Below are positions 20,055 through 28,145 of a stretch of DNA of 64,000 nucleotides, in pieces (the stretch's first letter is position 1; the number at the start of each line of letters is the position of its first letter). This DNA comes from Mesorhizobium sp. M9A.F.Ca.ET.002.03.1.2 (GTDB lineage: Bacteria > Pseudomonadota > Alphaproteobacteria > Rhizobiales > Rhizobiaceae), in NCBI RefSeq assembly GCF_003952365.1, contig NZ_CP034443.1, positions 6,131,001-6,195,000 on the forward strand. Reading direction: 5' to 3'. Both the position numbers and the translations under genes were made by a program. The notes under the pieces were generated by a model. That model saw nothing but the letters and a program-made list of their open reading frames with translations, was not told where the DNA came from and ran no database searches.

Positions 20055-20148
20055 TTGACACGTGACGGCAGCTATGATAGGAATTTATTCATGGTGCTGA
20101 TTTGCGCCAATGACGCCCGTGAGGACCCGCCGCCGAGGCGGGTTTTTT
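20055..20148 (+). ncRNA. Candidate small RNA (promoter-like motifs to terminator)
   Basis: TTGACA at 20055-20060 and TATGAT at 20073-20078 are promoter-like, but the 12-bp spacing is too short, so the true -35 may be the TTCAAC a few bases upstream. From about 20085 a transcript of some 60 nt would end at a strong hairpin and six T. A short frame (MVLICAND...) lies inside and could instead be a leader peptide. This is suggestive only. Confidence 0.35.
20126..20148 (+). terminator. Intrinsic terminator CCCGCC / GGCGGG plus T6
   Basis: CCCGCC at 20126-20131 and GGCGGG at 20137-20142 form a 6-bp GC stem with a 5-nt loop, followed directly by TTTTTT at 20143-20148. This is the clearest intrinsic terminator in the window, and no protein gene precedes it on the plus strand within 700 bp. 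Confidence 0.8.
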
Positions 20149-20366
20149 GTTTCAGCTTTCCGCGCCATTCCTCCCGAGGTTAAGAAGACCGGCCCGGTAG
20201 AGCCTGTCCGCCTTTGTTGACGGCCATCGGGCGAACGCGTAGCCTTAAACCATTCCGGTTTTCCATGGGCACCTCGGGACTCCGGCCAGTGGCGATTTCG
20301 TCCAGGCTCGCGGATCGGGCCGGATCTCGCCGAAGCGGGCGTCTTTAAGCGCGCAAGAGGTGCTGA

Positions 20367-20576
20367 ATGGATATGGTCGACCTCATATTGACGGTTTGCC
20401 TGATTGCCGATCCAGGCGACTGCCGAGACGAACATCTCTATTTCGAGAGCCGTGGCTCTCTCGTCCAGTGTATGGTGCTGGCGCCCAGCGAAATCGCGAA
20501 ATGGTCGCAGGAACACCCGGCCCTCAAGGTCAAGCGCTGGACATGCGCTTTCCCGAACAGGAACCGTGCGATCTGA
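20367..20576 (+). CDS. Small conserved protein (69 aa), paralogue of the 7909 gene
   Basis: The protein begins MDMVDLILTVCLIADPGDCRD and ends in KRWTCAFPNRNRAI. It shares the VCL...C spacing, the W..EHP and the xKxKRW/xxQRW ending with the 66-residue protein encoded at 7909-8109. Four cysteines (VCL, DCRD, QCMV, TCAF) suggest disulfides outside the cytoplasm. It lies 39 bp upstream of the binding-protein gene of the second ABC system and may be cotranscribed with it. Its function is unknown. Confidence 0.65.
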   Translation: MDMVDLILTVCLIADPGDCRDEHLYFESRGSLVQCMVLAPSEIAKWSQEHPALKVKRWTCAFPNRNRAI

Positions 20577-20615
20577 TCGGCGCCCTGGCTCAGTACCGCC
20601 CCGGGAGGAGACATC

Positions 20616-21619
20616 ATGATGATTTCGCGTCGAGGAACGCTCCGTCTGGCAGCCTTTGGAGCAGCCGCGCTCTTGTCTCAAGGCCCGCCTTCGGCACAGC
20701 CCCCTCCTTCGGCACGGCCAAGGTTCGTATTGGCGTGCTGAAGTTCGGCACCGTGAGTTGGGCGCTTGACACCATGAAACAACACAAGTTCGACACGGCC
20801 AATGGCATCGATCTGGAAGTCATCGATTTCGCTGGCGAGGATGCAACCAACGTCGCGATACTGGCAGGAGCGATCGACATGATCGTGACCGACTGGCTGT
20901 GGGTCTCACGCCAGCGCTCGGCAGGCGTCGACCTTACACTGGTCCCCTATTCGACCGCCGTCGGGGCGATCATGGTGAAGGAGGAATCGCCAATCCGGAC
21001 CATCGCCGATCTCAAGGGAAAAAAGATCGGCGTCGCCGGCGGGCCGCTCGATAAAAGCTGGCTGCTGATCCAGGCGCTGGCCCGGCGCGATCATGGCCTC
21101 GACCTCCCGACAACCAGCGACATCGTCTTTGGCGCGCCGCCGCTGATTTCGGAAAAGGCGCTGCAGGGCGAACTCGATGCGGTGCTCAATTTCTGGCATT
21201 TTTGCGCCCGGCTCGAGGCCAACGGCTTTCGTCGGCTGATCGGCGCGAACGATGCGGCCGAAGCGCTCGGGGCATCAGGCGCCGTGTCAGCGATCGGCTA
21301 TGTCTTCCATGACAAATGGGCGAACGAAAATCCGGACGCCGTCCGGGGTTTCATCAAGGCTTCCGCGCAGGCCAAGGACTTGCTGGCGAGATCCGACGAT
21401 GAATGGCTGCGGCTTGCGCCGATTGTCCGCGCGCAAGGCAAGGAATTGGCAAAACTGCGCGACCGCTATCGCGAGGGCATTCCCAGGCGCCCCGTCGCCG
21501 AGGATGCGGCCGACGCCGGCAGGCTCTACCGCGTGCTGGCCGAGATCGGCGGCGAAAAGCTGGTCGGCAGCGCGCCCGAAATGGCGCCCGGCACGTTCTG
21601 GCAGGAGCTTCCGAAATGA
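20616..21619 (+). CDS. NitT/TauT-type ABC substrate-binding protein with an apparent frameshift near 20690-20715
   Basis: ATG 20616, behind CCGGGAGGAG, opens a twin-arginine-like signal (MMISRRGTLRLAAFGAAALL) but this frame stops at 20740-20742. The mature protein (KVRIGVLKFGTVSWALDTM onward, with IRTIADLKGKKIGVAGGP and GAPPLISEKALQGELDAV) is read in the -1 frame to 21619. One missing base in the C-rich, duplicated CCTTCGGCAC segment near 20690-20715 would join them into a protein of about 334 residues. Downstream permease and ATPase genes overlap or follow closely. The family binds small organic or inorganic ligands; here the context is PQQ-dependent oxidation. It is either a sequencing error or a real null allele. 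Confidence 0.75.
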
Positions 21620-22443
21620 CCGCGCCTGACACCGGCGATCGCGCGCCTAGCGCCGCGGCCGACAGTTCCAGCCAATCCGGCCTTGCGACGGCGGTGGCAC
21701 CCGTGCTGACGATCGCGGTCTCCCTGCTCGGGCTTTGCCTGCTGTGGGGCTTTGCGGCAAATGCCTGGCCGAGCCGTGCCTTTCCAGGGCCGGGACAGGT
21801 CTGGCAGGTGCTGCTCGCGGAGGCGGCGAACGGCGACCTCTTCTACCATCTCGGCGCGACGCTCGGCCGGGTTGCCGCGGCATATATCATCGCGATGGTC
21901 GTCGGCTCGGTCATTGGCGTTTTCCTCGGCAGCTACCGCGCCGCGGACCGATTTTTCAGTCCCTGGGTGATCCTGTTTCTCAACATTCCCGCGCTGGTGG
22001 TCATCGTGCTCGCCTACATCTGGTTCGGCCTCAACGAGGCGGCGGCGATCGGCGCGGTTGCCGTGAACAAGATCCCGAATGTCGTGGTGACCATGCGCGA
22101 GGGCGCCAGGGCGCTTGACCCAGGTTACGCCGAAATGGCCGCCGTCTACCGCTTCGGTCCCCTCGACCGCATCCGCCACGTCCTGCTGCCGCAACTGCAG
22201 CCCTATCTTGCCGCCGCCTCGCGATCCGGCATCGCCCTCATCTGGAAGATCGTCCTGGTGGTCGAACTGCTCGGCCGCTCCAATGGTGTCGGCTTCCAGA
22301 TCTATCTCTATTTCCAGCTCTTCGACGTCGCCGCCATTCTTGCCTACACGCTGGCTTTCGTGGCGGTGATGCTTGTCATCGAACTCCTTCTGGTGCAGCC
22401 CGTTGAACGACATGCAACCCGTTGGCGCCGCCGTCCCGCTTAG
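21616..22443 (+). CDS. ABC transporter permease (NitT/TauT type), PQQ-associated set
   Basis: A 275-residue inner-membrane permease with about six transmembrane segments, starting at ATG 21616 inside the previous stop. The EAA loop VVTMREGARALDPGYAEMAAVY is near residue 155, followed by LLPQLQPYLAAASRSG, which docks the ATPase. The N-terminal 30 residues are Ala/Ser/Pro-rich and cytoplasmic. It is a partner of the binding protein at 20616 and the ATPase at 22412, which overlaps it by 32 bp. Confidence 0.92.
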   Translation: MTAPDTGDRAPSAAADSSSQSGLATAVAPVLTIAVSLLGLCLLWGFAANAWPSRAFPGPGQVWQVLLAEAANGDLFYHLGATLGRVAAAYIIAMVVGSVIGVFLGSYRAADRFFSPWVILFLNIPALVVIVLAYIWFGLNEAAAIGAVAVNKIPNVVVTMREGARALDPGYAEMAAVYRFGPLDRIRHVLLPQLQPYLAAASRSGIALIWKIVLVVELLGRSNGVGFQIYLYFQLFDVAAILAYTLAFVAVMLVIELLLVQPVERHATRWRRRPA

Positions 22444-23152
22444 GGTCGACATCGCCGAAAAGATATTCAGGTCCGCGCAAGGCGTCTCGGTCACGGCGCT
22501 CCAGGACCTTTCCTTCGAGGTCAGGCAAGGCGAATTCGCCTGCCTGCTCGGGCCGTCGGGCTGCGGCAAGACCACGACGCTGCGCATCCTGCTTGGACTG
22601 GACAAGGACTTTTCAGGGTCCTTCCAACTGCCTGAAGGCGGCTCTAACCGGATCGCCGCCGTATTCCAGGAACCAACCTTGCTGCCGTGGCGGACGGTGG
22701 AGCAGAATGTCAGGCTGGCGCTGCCGAAAGGCCTGAGAACGAAGAACCTCGACGGGCTGTTCGACACGCTCGGCCTCGCCGGCATGCGCTCGCTCTATCC
22801 GGCCGAGCTTTCGCTCGGCCTTGCGCGCAGGGCAGCGCTTGCCAGGGCCTTCGCCACCGAACCGGCGGTGCTTTTCCTGGACGAGCCCTTTGCCTCGCTC
22901 GACGAACGGACCGCCGAGCGGCTTCGGCACCTGCTTTTGACCGTGTGGTCGGCGCGGCCTACGACCGCCTTGATGGTAACGCACAATCTGCGCGAGGCAC
23001 TGATGCTGTCGGATCGCATCATCGTGCTGGCGCAGCGGCCAGCCCACGTGCTCGGCATGTTCGACGTAAGGCTGCCGCGGCACTATCGCAATCCACAGGT
23101 GATGAGCGACCTTTTGCGGTCGTTCCACCAGAAATTTCCGGGCGTGGCCTGA
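22412..23152 (+). CDS. ABC transporter ATP-binding protein (NitT/TauT type)
   Basis: A 246-residue ATPase. ATG 22412 is chosen because it gives the standard N-terminus; it lies inside the 3' end of the permease gene. Walker A is GPSGCGKTT near residue 47, the Q-loop VFQEPTLLPW near 85. The signature is the degenerate LSLGLARRAALARA near 132 instead of LSGGQ. Walker B is VLFLDEPFASLD and the H-loop VTHNLREAL. The altered signature (LSLGLARR) also occurs in homologues of this PQQ-associated set, so it may still be active. Confidence 0.9.
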   Translation: MQPVGAAVPLRVDIAEKIFRSAQGVSVTALQDLSFEVRQGEFACLLGPSGCGKTTTLRILLGLDKDFSGSFQLPEGGSNRIAAVFQEPTLLPWRTVEQNVRLALPKGLRTKNLDGLFDTLGLAGMRSLYPAELSLGLARRAALARAFATEPAVLFLDEPFASLDERTAERLRHLLLTVWSARPTTALMVTHNLREALMLSDRIIVLAQRPAHVLGMFDVRLPRHYRNPQVMSDLLRSFHQKFPGVA

Positions 23153-23187
23153 TCGCCTAATTTAGCAATGCATATCGAGGGATAGCC

Positions 23188-24159
23188 ATGCCGATCGACA
23201 GGGTACGACGCAAGCTTGTGAATGGCTTCGCCTGCACCGCGGCCAGCGCCGCGGTGCTGCCCTGTTGCCTCGGGCGGGCCGCTCTCGCCGCTGCCGGCAG
23301 CCTTGAGTTCAAGGTCAGGAATGTCGCCGACGGCGTCTTCGCTTTCCAGGGCGTGGACGAATTGATGAGTGCCGCCAACCAGGGCGCGATCTCGAACCTG
23401 GGCGCCGTCGTCGGGACCGACGCCGTTGCCGTCATCGACAGCGGCGGCAGTCTGGTCGAGGCGCACGCCTTCATCGGCGCGATCGGCAAGATGACTGCCA
23501 AGCCGGTTCGCTACCTGATCAACACCCACATGCACCCCGACCACATCTTCGGCAACGCGGCGTTCCGGGGGATCGGCGCGACCATCGTCGGCCACCACAA
23601 TCTGCCGCGCGCACTCGAGGCGCGCGGCACGTTCTACCTGCAGAGCTTTCGCGAACAGATCGGCGACGCGCTCATGAAAGGGATCGAGATCGTGCCGCCG
23701 ACCAGTCTGGTCGACGATCGCCTGCAACTCGACCTCGGTGGACGCGTGCTCGAATTGCAGGCGTGGAAGGCGGCTCACACCGACAACGACCTGACCGTCT
23801 TCGACGGCGCGACCGGCACGCTGTTTGCCGGCGATCTCGTTTTCGTGGGTTCCTTGCCGACGCTCGACGGATCGCTGCTCGGCTGGCTCCGCCAGATGGA
23901 TGCGCTCGCCGCGATCGGCGCCGCGCGCGTCGTGCCAGGTCATGGCCCGGTGCCCACCGACTGGCCGCGGGCGCTGACGGCGGAGCGGCACTATTTCGAG
24001 GCTCTGGCGCACGATATTCGCAAGGCGATCGCCGACGGGATGCCGCTCAGCGAGGCCGTCAAGACCGCCGGCCGAAGCGAACGGGGCAATTGGCATCTGT
24101 TCGACGAGTACAACGAGCGCAATGCAACGGCCGCTTTTGCCGAACTCGAATGGGAATAG
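23188..24159 (+). CDS. Quinoprotein relay system metallo-beta-lactamase-fold hydrolase (SoxH-like)
   Basis: A 323-residue exported protein with a twin-arginine-like N-terminus (RVRRKLVNGFACTAASAAV). The metallo-beta-lactamase zinc motif is NTHMHPDHIFGN near residue 113, a second His in AAHTDNDLTVF near 195, and PGHGPV near 250. It matches the family found with PQQ dehydrogenases and SoxYZ-like carriers, where it is thought to release product from the carrier; a SoxYZ-like gene lies at 28448. It follows the ATPase by 35 bp. Substrate and reaction are not established. Confidence 0.88.
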   Translation: MPIDRVRRKLVNGFACTAASAAVLPCCLGRAALAAAGSLEFKVRNVADGVFAFQGVDELMSAANQGAISNLGAVVGTDAVAVIDSGGSLVEAHAFIGAIGKMTAKPVRYLINTHMHPDHIFGNAAFRGIGATIVGHHNLPRALEARGTFYLQSFREQIGDALMKGIEIVPPTSLVDDRLQLDLGGRVLELQAWKAAHTDNDLTVFDGATGTLFAGDLVFVGSLPTLDGSLLGWLRQMDALAAIGAARVVPGHGPVPTDWPRALTAERHYFEALAHDIRKAIADGMPLSEAVKTAGRSERGNWHLFDEYNERNATAAFAELEWE

Positions 24160-24180
24160 CTCACACCGACAAGCGCTAGT

Positions 24181-24222
24181 GGTGAAAATCTGATGGAGTG
24201 GTACCCGAGACGAAATACCGCT
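24181..24222 (+). repeat. Left copy of an inverted pair flanking the copper cassette
   Basis: This stretch (GGTGAAAATCT, 8 nt, GGTACCCGAG, then ACGAAATACCGCT) matches the reverse complement of 28305-28345 in 31 of 34 aligned positions outside a short variable gap. Both copies point inward around 24390-28145. Confidence 0.7.
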
Positions 24223-24389
24223 TTGGTGGTTTCCTGCCGTACGTCTCGTCGACCGGAACGAGCAAGGAGCGCCACGAGCGGACCTTCAACAATTGCGGGC
24301 CTACTACAGGACTTCGGGTGATTCGCGACGTTGAGGCTGCGACTGTCCGTATCTGGACACGCGAGGGAAACGGGATAGTATGAGCCCTG

Positions 24390-24728
24390 ATGGAAAGCCT
24401 TTCCCGCATTCTTGCAATTGTCCTGCTCGTGGTCTTCGCAGCGGGCACGGTTGCGCATGCGGCGAATGCCACAAGCATGTCGCTGGCGATGTCTCCGGTC
24501 GCGATGGACGACGGAGACATGGGCGATTGCGATGCCTGTCCTCCCGACAATAGCGGTAAAACCCCGGCTTGCGGCCAAGCCTGTCTGGCGCCGTTTGTCG
24601 CAATTCCTGCGCCGGTCAGTGTCGAGCTTTCCTTTGTGGCAGCCGAAATTGCGACCTCACCGCTGGAGGAATTGGTCGGCCACACCGGCCCGCCCGATCT
24701 CTCTCCTCCTCGAATCATCATCCTGTAG
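24390..24728 (+). CDS. Small secreted His-poor, Cys/Met-containing protein (DUF2946-like)
   Basis: A 112-residue protein with signal peptide (cleavage after AHA, residue 24). It has an Asp/Met-rich segment and the cysteine pattern CDACPPDNSGKTPACGQACLAPF near residues 50-70. The CDACP...C..AC arrangement recalls DUF2946 and related copper-cassette proteins. It is first in a row with multicopper oxidase, DUF411, cytochrome and SCO genes, so a role in periplasmic copper handling is likely by context. No enzymatic motif is present. Confidence 0.7.
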   Translation: MESLSRILAIVLLVVFAAGTVAHAANATSMSLAMSPVAMDDGDMGDCDACPPDNSGKTPACGQACLAPFVAIPAPVSVELSFVAAEIATSPLEELVGHTGPPDLSPPRIIIL

Positions 24729-24858
24729 CTGACGCCGGCCGGGTTTGCCCGATCGCCGGTGCAACGACCGCGGGCACATCGTACCGCCCGTGGTCACGAT
24801 GCGCATCAGCCGCTTCGGCGCCGTTATGCCAACGACCGACTTTCAGGATGGTTGAACC

Positions 24859-26349
24859 ATGTCCAGATTCTATTCACCGGCGCTGACGCGTCGAGCTTTT
24901 CTCACATCGGCCGCCGCAGGCGCGGTAGGTGCGATGCTGCCCTTGTCCCGACAATCGCCGGCCATCGCCGCGGCCGTGCGCGAGATCCGGTTGCGGGCAG
25001 CGCCGGGCCGTGCGCGGCTTCTACCCGAACCATCCGGCGAGATTTCTGCCTGGTGCTATAACGGGACTGCTCCCGGTCCCGAGATCCGCGTCCGGCAGGG
25101 CGACCGGCTGCGGGTCGAAGTCGAGAACGGCCTTGCCGAGGAAACGACCGTGCACTGGCATGGCGTGCGTGTGCCGCACACCATGGACGGCGTTCCGCAC
25201 CTCACCCAGAAGCCGATCGGGACCGGAGAGCGCTTCGTCTATGAATTCGACGCGGTCGACGCCGGCACCTTCTGGTACCATCCGCACCAGCGGAGCTTCG
25301 AGCAGGTCGGGCGTGGGCTTTACGGTCCGCTGATTATCGAGGAACGCGAGCCGGTGCGGGTCGACCGCGATGTGACCTGGGTGCTCGGCGACTGGCGGCT
25401 GACGAAATCGGGCGCCGTCAGCGAGGATTTCGGCAACATGCACGACATTCACCACAATGGCCGCGTCGGCAACGCGGTCACCATCAACGGCCGCGTGCCT
25501 GATACCTTCTCCGTCAGCCCGGGGGAGCGCATTCGGCTGCGGCTGATCAACGGCGCCAATGCACGCATCTTCAGCCCCGACTTCACCGGCCTACAGCCGG
25601 TCGTCATCGCGCTCGACGGCCAGCCGGTCGCGCCGCATGTTCCAGATGGCGGGCGAGTGGTGCTCGGCCCGGCCATGCGCGCCGACCTAATCCTTGACAT
25701 GACGGGCAAACCCGGCAGCCGGGTTTCGATCTTCGACCGGTTCTATGAGGGACTGGAATACCGGTTGGTCGATTTCGTTCATGCCGGGAGCCCGCTCAGG
25801 GAACGCGTGCCCGACTGGCCGCTTGTGCTGCCGGCCAATCCGCTGCCGGAGCCGGACCTCGAAACCGCGTCGCGCAACGAGGTCGTCTTCAACGGCGGCA
25901 TGATGGGCGAGATGGTGGCTCAGGATATGGGTGAAAGCATGGGCGCGGGTGCGCCGGGCGGCACGGTGCGCGACATGAAATCGATGACGGGGATGATGCA
26001 GGCGATGAACTCCGGCACCGCCTGGTTCATCAACGGCATCGCCGCCGACGAGGCCAGCCACGACATGAAGCCGGCGATGACGCTTGCGTGGAACAAGAGC
26101 CATGTCATCGCCATGACCAACGCGACGGCCTGGCATCATCCGATCCATCTGCACGGCCATTCGTTCCGCGTCATTTCCCGCAACGGCCAGCCCAACCGCC
26201 ACCGCGAATGGCAGGACACGGTGCTGGTATCGCCGCGCGAGAAGGTCGAGATCGCCTTCGTCGCCGACAATCCCGGAGACTGGATGTTCCACTGCCACGT
26301 TCTCGAACACCAGGCCGGCGGCATGATGGCTGTCGTCCGCATCGCCTGA
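24859..26349 (+). CDS. Multicopper oxidase, Tat-exported (CumA/CopA-like)
   Basis: A 496-residue periplasmic multicopper oxidase. A twin-arginine signal (LTRRAFLTSAAAG) opens it. The four copper-binding segments are all present: VHWHGVRVP near residue 98, FWYHPHQRS near 138, HHPIHLHGHSF near 425, and HCHVLEHQAGGMM near 475. A Met-rich insertion at about 350-385 (MMGEMVAQDMGESMGAG, MTGMMQAMN) resembles the methionine-rich region of copper-resistance oxidases. It oxidises Cu(I) or phenolic/metal substrates with O2. It lies 28 bp before the DUF411 gene. Confidence 0.93.
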   Translation: MSRFYSPALTRRAFLTSAAAGAVGAMLPLSRQSPAIAAAVREIRLRAAPGRARLLPEPSGEISAWCYNGTAPGPEIRVRQGDRLRVEVENGLAEETTVHWHGVRVPHTMDGVPHLTQKPIGTGERFVYEFDAVDAGTFWYHPHQRSFEQVGRGLYGPLIIEEREPVRVDRDVTWVLGDWRLTKSGAVSEDFGNMHDIHHNGRVGNAVTINGRVPDTFSVSPGERIRLRLINGANARIFSPDFTGLQPVVIALDGQPVAPHVPDGGRVVLGPAMRADLILDMTGKPGSRVSIFDRFYEGLEYRLVDFVHAGSPLRERVPDWPLVLPANPLPEPDLETASRNEVVFNGGMMGEMVAQDMGESMGAGAPGGTVRDMKSMTGMMQAMNSGTAWFINGIAADEASHDMKPAMTLAWNKSHVIAMTNATAWHHPIHLHGHSFRVISRNGQPNRHREWQDTVLVSPREKVEIAFVADNPGDWMFHCHVLEHQAGGMMAVVRIA

Positions 26350-26377
26350 TCGCCCGGAAACCCGAAAGGAGAAAAAC

Positions 26378-26818
26378 ATGTCCAATATTCTGAAAGCTCT
26401 CGCACTTGCGTCTTTGCTCTCCGGCGCCGGTCCGGCGCTCGCCGGCGAAAAGGACGTCACGCTCTATAAAAACCCGCAATGCGGCTGCTGCGAAGGCTAT
26501 GCCGACTATCTCAGGGAAAACGGCTTCGCGGTTACCGTCAAGCCGACGCACGACCTTTCCGCTATGAGCCGGGAAGCGGGCATTCCGGTGGAAGCCGAGG
26601 GCTGCCATCTCGCCTTCATCGACGGCTATGCGGTGAGCGGCCATGTGCCGGTCGGCACGGTCAACAAGCTGTTGACCGAGCGTCCCGACATCAAGGGCGT
26701 GACGCTGCCCGGCATGCCGATGGGCTCCCCTGGCATGAGCGGTACGAAAGAGGGCCCGTTCGAGATTCTCGAAATCCGGAAGTCTGGCGGGACCGGCGGC
26801 GTCTACGCCAAGGAATAG
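26378..26818 (+). CDS. DUF411 metal-binding periplasmic protein
   Basis: A 146-residue exported protein (signal to ALA, residue 22). DUF411 features are NPQCGCCEGYADYLRENGF near residue 31, EAEGCHLAFIDGYAVSGHVP near 74, and a Met/Gly/Pro segment LPGMPMGSPGMSG near 110. The CxCC and Met groups suit Cu(I). Such proteins sit next to multicopper oxidases in copper-resistance sets and may shuttle copper. GAAAGGAG precedes the ATG. Confidence 0.92.
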   Translation: MSNILKALALASLLSGAGPALAGEKDVTLYKNPQCGCCEGYADYLRENGFAVTVKPTHDLSAMSREAGIPVEAEGCHLAFIDGYAVSGHVPVGTVNKLLTERPDIKGVTLPGMPMGSPGMSGTKEGPFEILEIRKSGGTGGVYAKE

Positions 26819-26827
26819 GAGGCTGCG

Positions 26828-26953
26828 ATGATGGAAGGCACGAGCGGAATGATGATGTGGGGCATGAGCTTCGCATGGCTGCTTGCCGTGATTGTGCTCG
26901 TCCTCGGGGCCGCCGCACTGATCAAGTACCTGTTCTTCAGCGGCGGCAAATGA
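26828..26953 (+). CDS. Small one-span membrane protein (41 aa) in the copper cassette
   Basis: ATG 26828 follows GGAGGCTGCG and the frame ends at TGA 26951-26953. The product begins with a Met-rich periplasmic-side stretch (MMEGTSGMMMWGM), then one transmembrane helix (FAWLLAVIVLVLGAAALIKYLFF) and a basic end. Five of the first 13 residues are Met, a Cu(I)-friendly composition. The cytochrome gene starts inside its stop (ATGA), showing coupling. SHOCT/YnhF-like single-span proteins of this type occur beside multicopper oxidases. Confidence 0.75.
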   Translation: MMEGTSGMMMWGMSFAWLLAVIVLVLGAAALIKYLFFSGGK

Positions 26954-27406
26954 GAAGGACGGCGGTCCTTTTGTCGACGCTCGGCATGGCCGCGGCAGGT
27001 CTTGGATTGGCCTGGCCTTGGCTCGCCGACTGGATGGGCGGCGCCTCGACCGCAGCGACAGCGCTCGGCAAGACGGTCTATGCCGAGCGCTGCGCCACCT
27101 GCCATGGCGTGAGCCTCGAAGGGCAGCGCGACTGGAAAAGGCCGATGCCCTCGGGTCGGATGCCGGCGCCACCGCACGATGTCTCCGGCCACACCTGGCA
27201 TCATCCGGACGGCGTGCTCTTCCGCATCACCAAGGAAGGACCGGCCGCGGTCGTCGGCGGCGGCTACCAGAGCGACATGCCGGGCTTCGGGAAAGTCCTC
27301 ACCGACGAAGAGATCCGGGCTGTCCCTCGCCTTCATCAAGAGTACATGGCCCGAGCGGGAACGCACCTATCAGGCGAAGATGAGCCGCCGGGAGAAGACA
27401 CCGTGA
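26950..27406 (+). CDS. Membrane-anchored/secreted cytochrome c with an apparent +1 frameshift at 27324-27326
   Basis: ATG 26950 overlaps the previous stop. Residues 1-30 form a signal or anchor, then YAERCATCHGVSLEGQ with heme motif CATCH near residue 50. GHTWHHPDGVLFRITKEGP and YQSDMPGFGKVLTDEEIRAV follow, as in class I cytochromes of copper cassettes. After EEIRAV the family continues LAFIKSTWPERE..YQ, and that text is present here in the +1 frame to TGA 27406. One extra C in the CCC at 27324-27326 explains it. The unshifted frame runs on to 27462 with unrelated residues. Either a sequencing error or a real C-terminal change. Confidence 0.8.
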
Positions 27407-27458
27407 GACCAGTTCAAATCCGAGCCACGAACCCCTCCCCAACCGGAAAGCATCGTCC

Positions 27459-28145
27459 ATGAAAACGTCGCTTGTGGTCCTATCCCTGGCGTTGACGTTT
27501 GCGGCCCCGGCAGTCGCCCACCATCCGGGTGCCGATCTCGACGAGATGATGGGCAGCGAGGAGAAATTCTTCCAGGTGATTGACGAGCCCGCCGCGCCGC
27601 CGTTCGAACTGGCGGATGCCGGCGGCAAGATGGTGCGGCTTTCCGACTTTTCCGACAAGATCGTGGTGCTGAATTTCATCTTTGCCAGTTGCACGGACTT
27701 CTGTCCGCTGCATTCGGAGTTGATTGCCGAGGTTCAGAAGAAGGTCAACGATACCCCGATGAAGGACATGGTGCAGTTCCTGACGGTCACGACGGACCCG
27801 GCCAGGGACACGCGAGAGGTGCTCGAGGGCTACGGCCCGCTGCATCGACTGGACGCCCGCAACTGGATGTTCCTGACGACAAATCCGGGCCAGCCGGAAG
27901 ACACCACCCGAAAACTCTCGGAGGAATACAATGTCCGCTTCGAACCACTCGACGGCGGGCAGCAGATGCACGGCATGGTCACGCACATCATCGATCGAGG
28001 CGGACGCTTCGCCGCCAAATTCCACGGCATGCGCTTCGACCCGCTCAACATGGTCCTCTACATCAACGGCCTCACCAACAACATCCGGAAACCGGCAGAA
28101 TCCGAGCCCGGCTGGTGGGACAACCTCAAAGCAATGTTCCGGTGA
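27459..28145 (+). CDS. SCO1/SenC-type copper chaperone/thioredoxin-fold protein
   Basis: A 228-residue exported protein (signal to AVA, residue 20). The SCO metal site is FASCTDFCPLH near residue 72, with a third ligand candidate His in MHGMVTHIIDRGG near 170. PFELADAGGKMVRLSDFSDK near 47 is the family's redox-fold start. SCO proteins deliver copper to cytochrome oxidase or act as thiol oxidoreductases. It is last in the copper cassette, with a C-terminal extension of about 25 residues (NIRKPAESEPGWWDNLKAMFR pattern). Confidence 0.92.
   Translation: MKTSLVVLSLALTFAAPAVAHHPGADLDEMMGSEEKFFQVIDEPAAPPFELADAGGKMVRLSDFSDKIVVLNFIFASCTDFCPLHSELIAEVQKKVNDTPMKDMVQFLTVTTDPARDTREVLEGYGPLHRLDARNWMFLTTNPGQPEDTTRKLSEEYNVRFEPLDGGQQMHGMVTHIIDRGGRFAAKFHGMRFDPLNMVLYINGLTNNIRKPAESEPGWWDNLKAMFR

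Larger units (their letters stand above)
19789..20366. other. Intergenic region with one promoter/terminator pair
   Basis: No protein gene is convincing here. The right part contains TTGACA at 20055, TATGAT at 20073 and an intrinsic-terminator hairpin at 20126-20148, listed below as a candidate small RNA. The rest shows nothing I can name. Confidence 0.5.

Noticed and set aside
24198..24383. A 61-codon plus-strand frame before the copper cassette
   Set aside because: It starts inside the left inverted sequence, has no ribosome site and no motif; treated as non-coding.
27407..27462. Extended tail of the copper-cassette cytochrome
   Set aside because: Residues after the C-run at 27324 do not resemble the family, while the +1 frame continues the expected sequence to 27406.
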